Assembly: GCA_963383645.1 (NCBI GenBank)
Contig: OY726571.1
Span: 24,306,116-24,370,115, forward strand
Origin: Muscardinus avellanarius
Lineage: Eukaryota; Chordata; Mammalia; Rodentia; Gliridae
Direction of reading: 5' to 3'
DNA: 64,000 nt
A model generated the notes under the pieces. That model ran no database searches. It was given only the letters and a program-made list of their open reading frames with translations, and had not been told where the DNA came from. How positions within the stretch are numbered: position 1 is the stretch's first letter; each line of letters starts with the position of its first letter. The translations under genes and the position numbers were made by a program. Shown piece by piece: positions 45,907 through 56,158 of this stretch.

Positions 45907-47939
45907 GTACAGATATTAATTCCTTATTTTCTTTAATCTCTATGAAAACATGAGATAGGTTCCATTAGTATGCTGGCTGGTGAGGGTGAGGCTGTGATTA
46001 GCATCCTGGAGGGCTGGCTTCAGAGGCTATGCTCTTAGGACGATTTCTCTGTAGCCCAAAATGCCTACCTGGATGCTGCTTCCAGCCTGGCATGATGCTG
46101 GGTACATATTTCCAAGTCCTAGAAGTACAATTTAGGTAACAAAGATTTTTAAATGCATCTACATCTGGCAATTAACATTTGTTTTATGAAAAATTTACAC
46201 TTTGACATATTTGATTGCTTACTTTACATCTGCTAAACAAATCTGAATCTTTGATTATGCTTCTCATTTACTTAACAAAGCTCTTTCTCAAAGGGAGTAC
46301 AAAGAAACTTCACTTTAAGCGCTACATGAATTATCAGTGAATTCCAAATAGATAGTAACTAAACAAATGTGATTTGGTGGTATATTTATTATTTCTTGCT
46401 TTCATTAAAATCACATTTGATTTCTTCTGCTTTGCCATGATTTCTTTTAAGCTCTAGGCATGTGATATGCAGTTAATTGTCCGTCTTCATAAGTTGGGTT
46501 TTTTTCTATAAACTCGACAGAATGCAAATAAGGAGTTAAATAAACGTACCATTGATTTGATTCTTATATTTCTCAATGAAGGACCTCCTGCAGCCTAGGA
46601 AGTTTCTCAGCTCAATGTAGATGTTACTCCAGCTCTCAGCAAAAAGAATGTATGCATCTGGCAGTGTTAAAGACTAGAACTAAGGATGAATCATGGTCTA
46701 TTCTGGAAGCTATACAGAACAATCAAACAATTAGGGAGATGATACAGTTTTTCTTGTTTTTTAGGAGACTCTGAGGACCAAATCGACTCTGATTCTCTCA
46801 CTTTCTACATGGTGTATTTTATTAACTAGAAAGAATAGAGTTTACTAAATGGCACTTTTATTGCTCCCTTTGCCTAGGAACAGAAGCAGTCAGATATTTT
46901 ATACAGTCATAAAAGAACCAGTTGCCATTTGAGACAGCTAAAGGTAGCCGGTGAGTACTATAACTATAACATTAGTTGTATTTTCTAAAAAACTTGTTCA
47001 TTAAAACATGGGTTTTTTTCCCTAACCCCAAACACTGCTGGGACTACAAATAGTTATAAACAAGCTACCTTAAACTGGTTAAAAAAATGAATTAGCTAGT
47101 AGATCTGAGTACATCCCCTGTTCATCATAAAATAGAGGAAAAAAGAATAAAGGGAAAATGAGTAGGGACTGTGAATTTCTTCCTTTCAAAAGTACATAAA
47201 TTCTTATTTCACTTGTCCAAATGCTGTTATATGTCAAACATATATATTTATATATTTCAAACATATATATGTTGCATTGTATTTCCAACATATGTTATAA
47301 CATAGGCTAGTAGAATGCGTTTCCTCTAAGTCATGGCTTTCTTGTCCTTGAAAACAATCTGCCTTGTGATAAAATTCCTAAAAATATTTAAAAAAAACTC
47401 TTTCTTGCAAGAAAACCTCTACAATCAACTACTCCGTTTATCAATAAGACCTTACTAACAACTACTGTCCAAATCACAGCACAGAATCAAGGAAGTAAAA
47501 AGACCATCAATGTCTTATTAGTCAATATAATAATTGAGAAGATAAGATTTATATATGCAAAATTATACTTAACAAAGTCAGACCAATGTTTAATGATGGC
47601 TGTTGGCAGAGACAAAATCTGTTGTAGGAATAACAGTAATTTGACAAGGGATTGTATGGAAATCATTTTTCAGGGGCAACTATTTGAAGTGGTTCTTCAA
47701 AATGGAAACTATAATTTCCCATATTGTGATCTAGATTTTGGAAACTTTCATTCGGGAACTCCAAGCCAGTGCCTAGCACCGGGTAAGAATGCAAGTATTT
47801 GTTAAATAATGTCATTATGTTAAATGATATTAGCTAGTCACAGAAAGTAAAGGGTCATATGTTTTCTGTAATATGTAAAGTTGGGGAGTAGTTGGGGGTA
47901 CTAAAGGAACTCTAGACATTGTCAGAGAAACCTCAGTGG
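45907..47939. other. No recognised gene or repeat family
   Basis: About 2 kb without recognised features; open frames up to 70 residues lack known domains. Confidence 0.45.
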
Positions 47940-48237
47940 AGCCAGGAAGGTGGTTTAAGGAAAGGGGAGGGAGAAGATTAAGGTTCATCAATGAAAATAC
48001 TGCCTTTGACTATGTGTATATATGTGAATATACCAACATCAATCTCAGTTCTCTCTATTGGGAAGGGGAGAAGTGGGGAGGCTGGGGGAACACCAAGTGC
48101 TGTGTGCATGTATGTTGTTACGGTTTGGGGAGAAGATCAATTCCCCCCAAACAAACCACAAAAACAGAAAAACTGCCAGTTCCTGTCCTGAGCTAAGGAT
48201 AAATACACTGTAGCCTGGACTCTTGCTGAAGATTTAA

Positions 48238-48243
48238 TTTATT
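48238..48243 (-). terminator. Polyadenylation signal of the solo LTR
   Basis: AATAAA on the minus strand, about 110 bp downstream of the TATA box. This is the spacing expected for an LTR R region. Confidence 0.6.
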
Positions 48244-48349
48244 AAAAAGATAGAAATACAAAAGACAGTTAAAGCCCCATGCCATTCAGAAGTGGCAGGG
48301 GGTGGGGATTCGAACAAAATCACCAAAGATACAACAGGTGGATCAGACA

Positions 48350-48357
48350 TTTTTATA
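48350..48357 (-). promoter_or_regulatory. TATA box of the solo LTR
   Basis: TATAAAAA on the minus strand, inside the LTR and about 370 bp from its 5' end. It could support transcription toward lower coordinates if the LTR is still active; activity is not shown. Confidence 0.6.
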
Positions 48358-48790
48358 CATGTGACCTCCATCTTGTTCATGTAATTCTGACATAGTAAAC
48401 GTCCCTGTAAGGTACCTCCCCTTACCCTGTAAGGTATTTCCCCTTATGTCCCCACCAAGGTGTCTTTCACAAAGGTCAATCCCCTTCTCTCATCCTAGCT
48501 AGATTATTATGTAGATCTGTCTTTAGAAAGAGAAAGTCCTAGCTCCCCTCTCCTATGGACTTGTTAATTACTTTTAGCTAAGTCAATCTAGGTTTTAATA
48601 GCTGTTTGTTTCCTGACCTAAATGAAGACCAAGTCTTTCACAGATTTGCCCCTCACCCAGTTTTTGAAATATCTTAATAATTAGAGCTTTCTCACATCTT
48701 CCTAGGCCATTACCAGTACTGGTACATATGTCACTGTCAACATGATTAACATTATAATGTTAGACTATAATGTACCAATAAAAGCACATT

Positions 48791-49377
48791 ATAAAAAAAA
48801 CGCAATAAGAAATTTTAATCTGCAAAACAAATATACTATTATTACCTCCAACTTACAGGTATAGTAACAGAAGGTTTTGAGAGTTTTTTTGACCTTGAGA
48901 AGGTCACCAATGAAAAGGATAAGTTGCCAAGTCTTTGATAAAAACTTTCTGACTTCTCCTTGTTACACAAACTTATACGTGATCTCAAAAGGGAAATTTA
49001 AGGATTGGTCTGAGACTGAAATTTGTGGAGGCAGAAAGTGGTTGAAACCAGGTTTCTAAGGTCCTTAAATGTTACCTTGAAAGGATTAAGGTTTAATAAT
49101 GGATAACAAGTCGCCAGTGGATTTGTAAAAGAATGTAAATGTGTCCTGAAAGTCCATAACTTTTTTTATTTAAATGTGTTCAATTTCTTTCAAATGCAAA
49201 TCTTTTAGAAAGTCTGTCTTGCTTCTTATTTTAATAATCCTTGAGAATAGACTTAATATTGGATACAGAAAAAATTAGAATGTTTTCAGATCTACTATCC
49301 TATGATGAAAATGTAAGATTAGAGGGGAAGTTCATATTTCAAATCATATCATTCCTAAAATCTGGAATATTTCATTT
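48791..49377. other. No recognised feature
   Basis: AT-rich spacer, nothing identified. Confidence 0.45.
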
Positions 49378-49465
49378 ATTTTTTAACTTTTTATTGGCAC
49401 ATTGTAGTCATACATCTTAATCGAGTACAAGATGATGGAGGCATACATACACACATCACCCAATG
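49378..49465 (-). mobile_element. Retroposon 3' tail copy F, antisense
   Basis: The reverse complement reads GGTGATGTGTGTATGTATGC, CTCCATCATCTTGTACTCG, AAGATGTATGACTACAATGT, GCCAATAAAAAG and A-rich sequence, the same blocks as copy H. It is 5'-truncated exactly where the U6 sequence begins. Confidence 0.8.
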
Positions 49466-49554
49466 GTGCTCGCTTTGGCAGCACATATACTGAAACTGGA
49501 ATGATACAGAGAAGATTAGTATGGCCCCTGCATAAGGATGGAACACTTTATATG
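49466..49554 (+). pseudogene. U6 snRNA pseudogene, internally deleted
   Basis: It starts with the U6 5' end GTGCTCGCTTTGGCAGCACA and continues TATACTGAAACTGGAATGAT, ACAGAGAAGATTAGTATGGC and CCCTGCATAAGGATG. The 3' third then lacks about 14 bases before a GAACACTTTATATG remnant of the U6 end. Substitutions in the ACAGAGA-adjacent and stem regions are few, but there is no terminal T run and no recognisable upstream TATA/PSE spacing. It is a retrotransposed, non-functional copy. It abuts tail copy F head to head. Confidence 0.93.
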
Positions 49555-49654
49555 TGATAAAATAATTTGCCTATATTTTTCCCTAAAATCACTAGTTATA
49601 AAAACAAATAGAACATCCTATTAATCTACAGCATCTTTATTAGGATTCAGGAAA

Positions 49655-49750
49655 CAAAATACATAAATCTTTTGTGCATGTATGAATGCATTATTTTGAA
49701 ACTGGCTATGGTATATAACTAGAATACATCAATAAAAGCACAAAATTTAC
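49655..49750 (+). mobile_element. Retroposon 3' tail copy G, short
   Basis: TTTTGTGCATGTATGAATGC, AACTGGCTATGGTATATAAC, TAGAATACATCAATAAAAGC and an A-rich end. It matches the last third of the family. Confidence 0.6.
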
Positions 49751-49807
49751 AGGAAACAAGATCTTTTTTTTTTTTTTTGAGAATGAAATACAATCTAGGC
49801 TAGCTCT

Positions 49808-49975
49808 GCAATCAATCACTAAGCCAAACATGAGAAGGAGGGAAGAAGGAGGAAATGGGGTGGGAATTGAGGAAAAGCTAAGTGAGTGATGTGTGCATGT
49901 ATGCCTCTACCATCTGGTACTGCATTAAGATGCATGACTACAATCCACCAATAAAAAAATTAAATTAAAAATGTT
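49808..49975 (+). mobile_element. Retroposon 3' tail copy H
   Basis: ATCAATCACTAAGCCAAACA, TGAGAAGGAGGGAAGAAGGA, GAGTGATGTGTGCATGTATG, GATGCATGACTACAATCCAC and CAATAAAAAAATTAAATT. It is closest to copy A (16430-16640). Confidence 0.8.
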
Positions 49976-50000
49976 ATATAAATAAAATAACATAGTATGT

Positions 50001-50068
50001 AGTGAAAAATTTTAAAAATTAAATTTAAATCTTAAGTGAAAAATTTAAAAAATTAAATTTAAATCTTA
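50001..50068. repeat. 34-bp tandem duplication
   Basis: Two copies (50001-50034, 50035-50068) of a unit AGTGAAAAATTT...AAATTTAAATCTTA. They differ only by a small T/A shift in the centre, so the event is recent. It adjoins the A-rich end of tail copy H. Confidence 0.93.
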
Positions 50069-51537
50069 GAAAACAGAAAGCATCGAACCGAAAGACAAAT
50101 TTATGTTGAACTTTAGAGAAAAAAATGAATTTTCCATGGTGCAACTGAGACAGATGATATATGCTCTTTTAATGAGAAATAAGAACTTATATAAGTAATG
50201 GAATATAAAGTAGATAACTTTGTTTATTGACATGTCATTTCAGTTGGTAATAAAGATGAAAAAAAAGCACTTTCAATAGCTATGTTAGTTTCATCAAGTA
50301 CATAAACTACAATTTTCAAATCTTTACGATGTCAAAACAATACTCATTGAACCCTAAAAGGGGCTGCTTATTTTCCCATGTGCTTCTCTGGCCCAGCGGG
50401 CACAGCTTTCTGTCCACAACTCCTTACCACTGTGACTCAGTCACTGCTCCTCCACTCTCCCATAATCTCTTGTTTTAATATTATTATTGCTGTTGTTATT
50501 TGTGAAGGAGCTCATTGCCATTTGAATGTAATAATATTTATTCCATCTCTCTAATGCCACCTCTGAAATCTCAAGTCAGTTCCTTTGTTCTAACTAGCAA
50601 TTGTAGCTCACTGCATCAAACTTCTTGACTTCACTTCTGGAAAATATCACTCCCATCTCATTAGTCAAGCCCTAGTATGACTGCGTCCTTCTCCTTCTAA
50701 AACCCAAAACAATGACACCAGAACTTACAATTGTAGCCAGTGTAATTTCGGGTACTATCTATGTAGCTGTTTTTCTGTCATTATTCCATCAATTCTTTGT
50801 CTTCTTTGACCACTACAGCTTAGTATGCCTCTGTTTTCCCTATAATTAGTCCTGGCTGTTACGATTTTTAGCCCTCTTCACCTTAGATTTTATGATATTA
50901 TCATCTGATATCTTGCCAATATCCTGACTTATCTGATGGTCTCTTTGCAGTTCTGTTTGGGAAAAACTGCTTTGTGAACTCATGAGTCTGACCTCTTTCA
51001 TGCCTAGTCACAGCTACAGAGTACTCCTAGGAATGTCAGACAGCATGACATCATTATAAATTCCTAACAAGAAATATCAGATTTTGTGAGCAAGGCCTCA
51101 CACCCTATTATTTCCCCAGTTTTGCTATCATACTTAAATAATGTTGTATGAAATATTATTAGATAGAGGTAGGAAGAAGATTATATAATAACTGAAAATT
51201 TTTGCCTGTTCAAGGAGATATTGTCAACTAAAGATGACTTAGGTACACAGACAAACCATCTCTCCAATTCATGTATGTGACAAAAGCAAAATATTTGGCT
51301 TATATAACATATATTAAAAAATTGCATTTGTACAAAGTGAATTTTATTAAAATTTTGTGTAATACAATTACTTTCCTCATGCCATTTATTATTCTATTTT
51401 AGAATAAAATATGTGTTATAATAATATAGGGTTGGAAATATTTGAAACATTCAGAAGTAATTTGATTAAAAACACCAATATATATTTTGTGATATATAGC
51501 ACAGAAGTGGTAGTTGACTTCTATTTTTTATTCCCTT
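50069..51537. other. No recognised gene or repeat family
   Basis: 50360-51050 is less AT-rich but I recognise no family or gene in it. Confidence 0.4.
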
Positions 51538-51599
51538 GTTTTTTTCTTTTCCCTTCTCTCTTTCTCCTTCTCCTTCCCCCTTCTTTCTTTCCTTTTTGT
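51538..51599. repeat. Pyrimidine-rich tract
   Basis: About 60 bp almost entirely C/T (CTTCTCTCTTTCTCCTTCTC). Confidence 0.9.
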
Positions 51600-52977
51600 G
51601 TAGATAAACAACTTTTAGTATTTGGGTGGACTTTTTGTCCCCTCTTTCTCGATATCCTTTCAATTGCTATCCAGTAAAGTCTGAGAACAAATGATTCCCC
51701 ACCCAGGATAAATTGTTCTTTCCAGTGTAATTCATAAACCTGGATGGGAACAAAGGCATTCTATGAGGTGACATTACTGCTTAACAGCTTGATTTTTATT
51801 AGCACAGCTGACACTAATAGACTTCATTTAGGTAGGTCAAGGAATTTCTGACAAAAGTCAGTTAATGTAAGTAAAGGAAATGATGTTTTCAAGTAAGAGG
51901 GGGCCTAAAGAATATCAGCTTGTTTTCTTCAGTCATGAAAAGCTTTCTAGTAGCATTTCCAGTTGAATTGGATGTCAAGTATTGAGAGTGAAATTTTCTT
52001 TGCATTTCTTTTCATTAAAATAAGCTGTCATAAAACAACAAGTATGGCACCTCTCATAAAATCAGGTCATGTTTTATGAATATTTAACTCCCTTTGAACT
52101 TTTCAGAAGGAAATAGTGACCTTGAAAACTTCTAGTGGCAATACAAGACTGTAATACAAAGGCCACTGCCTCTGTCATTAATCATGGAAAATGACTACTG
52201 AGAGCTATTGTTGGCTTTTCAAAGGGGATATTAACAGGAAGAAATGCAAAAATATTTACTATATACTATTTCTTCATTAAAAAAATGATTGTGGCAATGG
52301 TTAAGACTCAACCAACACATAAGGGTTTTTTTTTAAAAAAACTATTTTCAACATGTAGTTTGACATAATTTGGTTTTAGTTTCTGTCACCTTGAAATCAA
52401 TACACAAGTCATGCAGTAAGAATCTAATAGCTCAACTGCTAAATATTGGTTCAGTACATTACATGTTTATTGGTCTATGGGATGATAATTTATGCAGAGC
52501 TATACCAGTTGTATCCTAAATAAATAAGTGAGCCTCTCTGGTGTTTTCTGCTTTTAAGATTATTTGTAGAAGTTTCAGTAAAACATTCAAAACTCTCAAG
52601 AGAAAAACAGTAAAATAAAGAAACAAATATTTAGCCACTTTAATTGATCTTTTCTTTCTAGAGCAGAATATTGACTTGAAACTATCATTCAAGCCAAGAT
52701 CAAAATACTTAGTCAAACAGAATGAATGGGAAAAATCATTAGATTTAAATTTAGATAAGATAAAAATAAAGAATAGATTGTTTAATTTTCTGGCCCTTAG
52801 TAATAACATGTATTTGAAGTGAAAATATTTTTCTAGCTGATTTTAAATAAAAGGCATATGAAATAAGCCATATGATCACTAGTAGAATCTCATATCCAAA
52901 ATACCTCTTCTAAGCAATATTTTACTTATTTCAATTAAGCTCCTCCTATTCAGATTAAAGTTTAAGGAATTTATATT
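51600..52977. other. No recognised feature
   Basis: AT-rich; a 97-residue minus-strand frame at 52516-52809 has no known domain. Confidence 0.45.
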
Positions 52978-53198
52978 TTTTTCTTTTTCTTTTGGCACTG
53001 GAGCTTGAATCCAAGGGTATTCTACTTATGAGGTATATTTCCAGCCCTATTCTACTTTTTTTATTTCAAAACAGAGTCTCACTAAGTTGCTAAGGAGAGG
53101 GCCTCACAAAATTGCTGAGGCTGACCCCAAACCTACGATCCTCTAGTCTCAGCCTCCCAAGTGTTGTGATTATAGGTGTGCACCACCACACCAGGCTG
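52978..53198 (-). mobile_element. B1-dID SINE, antisense, old type
   Basis: T-rich start, GGCACTGGAGCTTGAATCCA, AGTCTCACTAAGTTGCTAAG, TCAGCCTCCCAAGTGTTGTG and GTGTGCACCACCACACCAGG. Confidence 0.88.
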
Positions 53199-53522
53199 GC
53201 TTTTATGTGGGCTATTTCTTCTTGTAACTTCAAAAGGACAAATGCTGTATGTAATTTTCACTGAAACTATCAACTCTCCCCTTTGCTCTTGCTTTGATGC
53301 CATCAGTAATGTCTAGAGCGTCTATTGATAGAAATCATACATAGCACAGTGTAAGATTATAGATTTTTTAGTCTGAAGGAAGTAGGTTCAGATTACCTAT
53401 ATCTGCATTTATTCCATAAATTCAGGAGCCACAGGTGGCTATTAGAATAGTTGAAATATTTTAATTCAATTGAGGACTTAAAATTTTAATTTTTAATTTT
53501 AAAAGACAAAATAAATATAGCA

Positions 53523-53527
<5 letters not shown>
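53199..53527. other. No recognised feature
   Basis: Spacer; nothing identified. Confidence 0.4.
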
Positions 53528-53563
<36 letters not shown>

Positions 53564-53759
53564 GTACTGGGGTGGAATCCAGAGGCTTTCTACCTCCAGG
53601 GTATACTCCCAGACCTATTTTATATTTTATTTGGAAACAGGGTCTCACTAAGTTGCTGGGAGCCTCACTAAGTATCTGAGGCTGGCTTCACACCTGTGCA
53701 ATCCTCCTGTCTCAGCCTTCCAAGGGCTGGGATTACAAGTGTGTGCCACCACATTCAGC
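53528..53759 (-). mobile_element. B1-dID SINE, antisense, intermediate type, with (TTA)n tail
   Basis: (ATT)n at 53528-53563, TACTGGGGTGGAATCCAGAG, GGTATACTCCCAGACC, AACAGGGTCTCACTAAGTTG and GTGTGTGCCACCACATTCAG. Flanks AGCATATTTATTATT and AGCATCTTTTTATTATT suggest a TSD blurred by the TTA tail. Confidence 0.9.
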
Positions 53760-54454
53760 ATCTTTTTATTATTTTGATAGAACTACGTTTCACCCTAACT
53801 ATTAAGTTATACAAGATATTAGTGTTGTATTATAGTCCATATATTGGTCACATTTTTTATTTCTAGTTTCACATATAGACATATCATTGATAAATTAGGC
53901 TTCAATGAGTTGACAAAGCTTGAAAGATTTTTTTATGTGCCAGGTAATATTCCTTCTTGCTTATTTAAAAATTGTATGCAAACAACGTGGATTACTTCTG
54001 TCTATATAAATTATAATTGGTACAAAAATTGCAATATTAGTTAAATTACAACATCTAAATTACTTTGCTAGTTGAAAAGCAAGTATGGACATTTTTTAAT
54101 TAAAAGAAGGCTTACTACTGATGTAGAACATAAGGAAAATGCAGAAACTATGAAGACAATAAAGATAAAAGAGATTGAAAATAGTTTTGCCACAAAATTC
54201 CTGGTTAGTGGCAACTTACTTTGGAAGTCTAAAATGACAAGCTGTTTGTCCTGTAATTTTTAAGATAATAAAATATTTGATAATACTTTTCAGCAAATTT
54301 CTAGTGAATTGAGAAAAAGTTTTCTCTTTGAAGTCAAAGTATTGATTAGTTTGATTGGCTAGATTCAAAATTAATGATTTAACAAAAATAGTTTTTTAAC
54401 ATCTATAACAAGATCCAAGCTCGTAAATTTGGCCACCAATAAGATTTCTTGGAT
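53760..54454. other. No recognised feature
   Basis: AT-rich; open frames of 63-66 residues lack known domains. Confidence 0.45.
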
Positions 54455-54642
54455 ACTTTTTTGGTACTGGGAATCGAACTCAGGAGCATGGTACCTCTGA
54501 GCTACAGTCCTAGCCAGTTTTATTTATTTATTTTAATTTTCGACACAGGGTCTCACTAAGTTGCTAAGGCGTCTTGACTCTGATCCTCCTATTTCAGCTT
54601 CACTAGCACTGGGATTAGAGACGTGGAATACCATGCCCATCT
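54455..54642 (-). mobile_element. B1-dID SINE, antisense, old, internally shortened
   Basis: TTTTTTGGTACTGGGAATCG, GAGCTACAGTCCTAGCC, CACAGGGTCTCACTAAGTTG, then a shortened middle and TTCAGCTTCACTAGCACTGG. Confidence 0.85.
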
Positions 54643-54734
54643 GTTTGAATTCTTATTCAAAAGAAATTCAATTTTTACTATAATTTAGCTATAGATTTTC
54701 CCCTCAGAAAGCTCATTACTGGCAATGTGAAGTG

Positions 54735-55050
54735 TTTACACATAAAATAATAATTAAATCTAGGCTCTAATCTCATCAGCAGATAATGCCATTGATGGAT
54801 TAATAATCTGAATGGGTTTACTGGTGGGGAGTATAAACAGGTAGGGTGTGGCTAGAGGAAGTAGGCCACTCAGGGTGTGGCCTTGAGTTCTCCTTGTGTC
54901 CCTGGCCCCTTTCTCTCTCTCTACTTCACTGAGTAGCTTTGGTCTGCCATGGCATGCTACCAAAATGTTCATGCCTGGAGCTTTCTAACTATGAACTAGA
55001 GCTGTGATCCACATGAAGATATCTGTACATTAAAGTGTCTGATAAATCAC
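54735..55050 (+). mobile_element. MaLR-like LTR fragment
   Basis: GCTCTAATCTCATCAGCAGA, GTAGGGTGTGGCTAGAGGAA, CTCCTTGTGTCCCTGGCCCC and GGTCTGCCATGGCATGC parallel the LTRs at 3455-3857 and 5230-5670 in order. Boundaries are unclear. Confidence 0.6.
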
Positions 55051-55521
55051 AAACAAAAATGAAATAGTGTTTATCCTCTCTTTACCAAAGGCTAATATGA
55101 TCCCTGTACTACTTGGCAGTTTTTAAAATGGGTATGGGGAGGAATTAAAAACAAGCTTCAAATGGAATGCAAAGTGAAATGAGATTTAGATTAAGCACAC
55201 CAAATATGTTCTTTAAAACTCTTCGTAACAATTTAATAGATAATGCCAAGCAAAAGCAAAGCATGTAGGGTACACAAAATTTTAAGCATGTGTTGCTCAA
55301 ATGAATAATGCCAGCCTTCGTCGCTGCTTTTTGATGAGAAGGGGGAAATTGAACACATTGAGTTAGCCAAGGTTATTTTTATTGAGTGGCAGGGAAGTAT
55401 TAAAAAACCTCAGTTCTTCAACAATATTCTCCTTAATACTTTGTACTTATCTAGCTATCTCTGCCCTTCAGTACATAGCCAAGTTCTCTGGTGTTCAAGT
55501 CCTCTCCCTCCGTGTAAAGAT
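55051..55521. other. No recognised feature
   Basis: Nothing identified. Confidence 0.45.
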
Positions 55522-55575
55522 GAATCTCATTTCCTTGAAATACTGCTGCTACGGTATTTCAAGGAAATGAGATTC
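55522..55575. repeat. Perfect 22-bp inverted repeat (hairpin)
   Basis: Left arm 55522-55543 (starting GAATCTCATTTCC) and right arm 55554-55575 (ending GGAAATGAGATTC) are exact reverse complements, with a 10-base spacer TGCTGCTACG. Pairing ends abruptly on both outer sides. It is not part of a SINE or LTR I recognise. Confidence 0.97.
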
Positions 55576-56084
55576 TGTTCAAGCAAGTTGAAATCTAAAT
55601 TCCAGTTCTTTTTAGAGTAATAATTTATATATAAAGTGCCACAGATGGATGTTTATATTGGATATAATAACTTGAAGACTTATTTTATCTGAAAATGGAA
55701 TTAGAGATTCTTAATGCCAAAATACAGAGCTAAATCACTTGAGGTTATAACCCCTCCTCTCTTGACTGTAGAAGCACCATCTTTTCCCATTAGAGCATTT
55801 AAGTTAGCGTTACTTCTTACTCAAATGCAACCATCCACACTATTTTCTATGTTACAAAGGCCAAGAAATGAGTAAAATATTTGGCAAATATTAGATGAGC
55901 GTAAAATGCCTAATTTTACTAATAGACGCTTATTCATGAAAATAGAAGAAAGCTACTGAGCATTTCAGTTTATAACGTTTTGTACACTGTATAAGCAGAA
56001 ATGACTCAGAAAAATCAGTTTGTTTACTAAAATCTGAAATTTAAATGAAAACTCCTCATTTTATTTATTGATTTGTTTATTCAT
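55576..56084. other. No recognised feature
   Basis: AT-rich; nothing identified. Confidence 0.45.
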
Positions 56085-56158
56085 TTACTTGGCAGTACTG
56101 GGAATAAAACCCAGGGCCTTGTGCATGCCAGGCAATGAACTATATTGTCCCAGCCCCT
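56085..56158 (-). mobile_element. Solitary ID-type SINE, antisense
   Basis: GGCAGTACTGGGAATAAAAC, CCAGGGCCTTGTGCATGCCA and GGCAATGAACTATATTGTCC, CAGCCCC: the reverse complement of the ID consensus, including its GCCTGGCATGC core. Confidence 0.87.

Larger units (their letters stand above)
48116..48726 (-). mobile_element. Intact solo LTR of an endogenous retrovirus
   Basis: Read on the minus strand it begins TGTACCAGTACTGG and ends CCGTAACA, giving the canonical TG...CA ends with 3-bp inverted TGT/ACA. It is flanked by a perfect 5-bp TSD TATGT (48111-48115 and 48727-48731). A TATA box (TATAAAAA, minus, 48350-48357) and an AATAAA signal (minus, 48238-48243) lie about 110 bp apart, allowing a U3 (about 48360-48726), R and U5 division. 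It carries no coding region. The 5-bp duplication narrows but does not fix the class. I cannot name the family. Confidence 0.88.
47940..48790 (+). mobile_element. Retroposon 3' tail copy E, split by a solo LTR
   Basis: G-rich GGGAAGGGGAGAAGTGGGGA and TGTGTGCATGTATGT run to 48115. After the LTR the sequence resumes with CACTGTCAACATGATTAAC, TAGACTATAATGTAC, CAATAAAAGCAC and an A-rich end. Joining the flanks restores the block order of copies A and H. The left boundary is uncertain (47940-48055). Confidence 0.7.
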
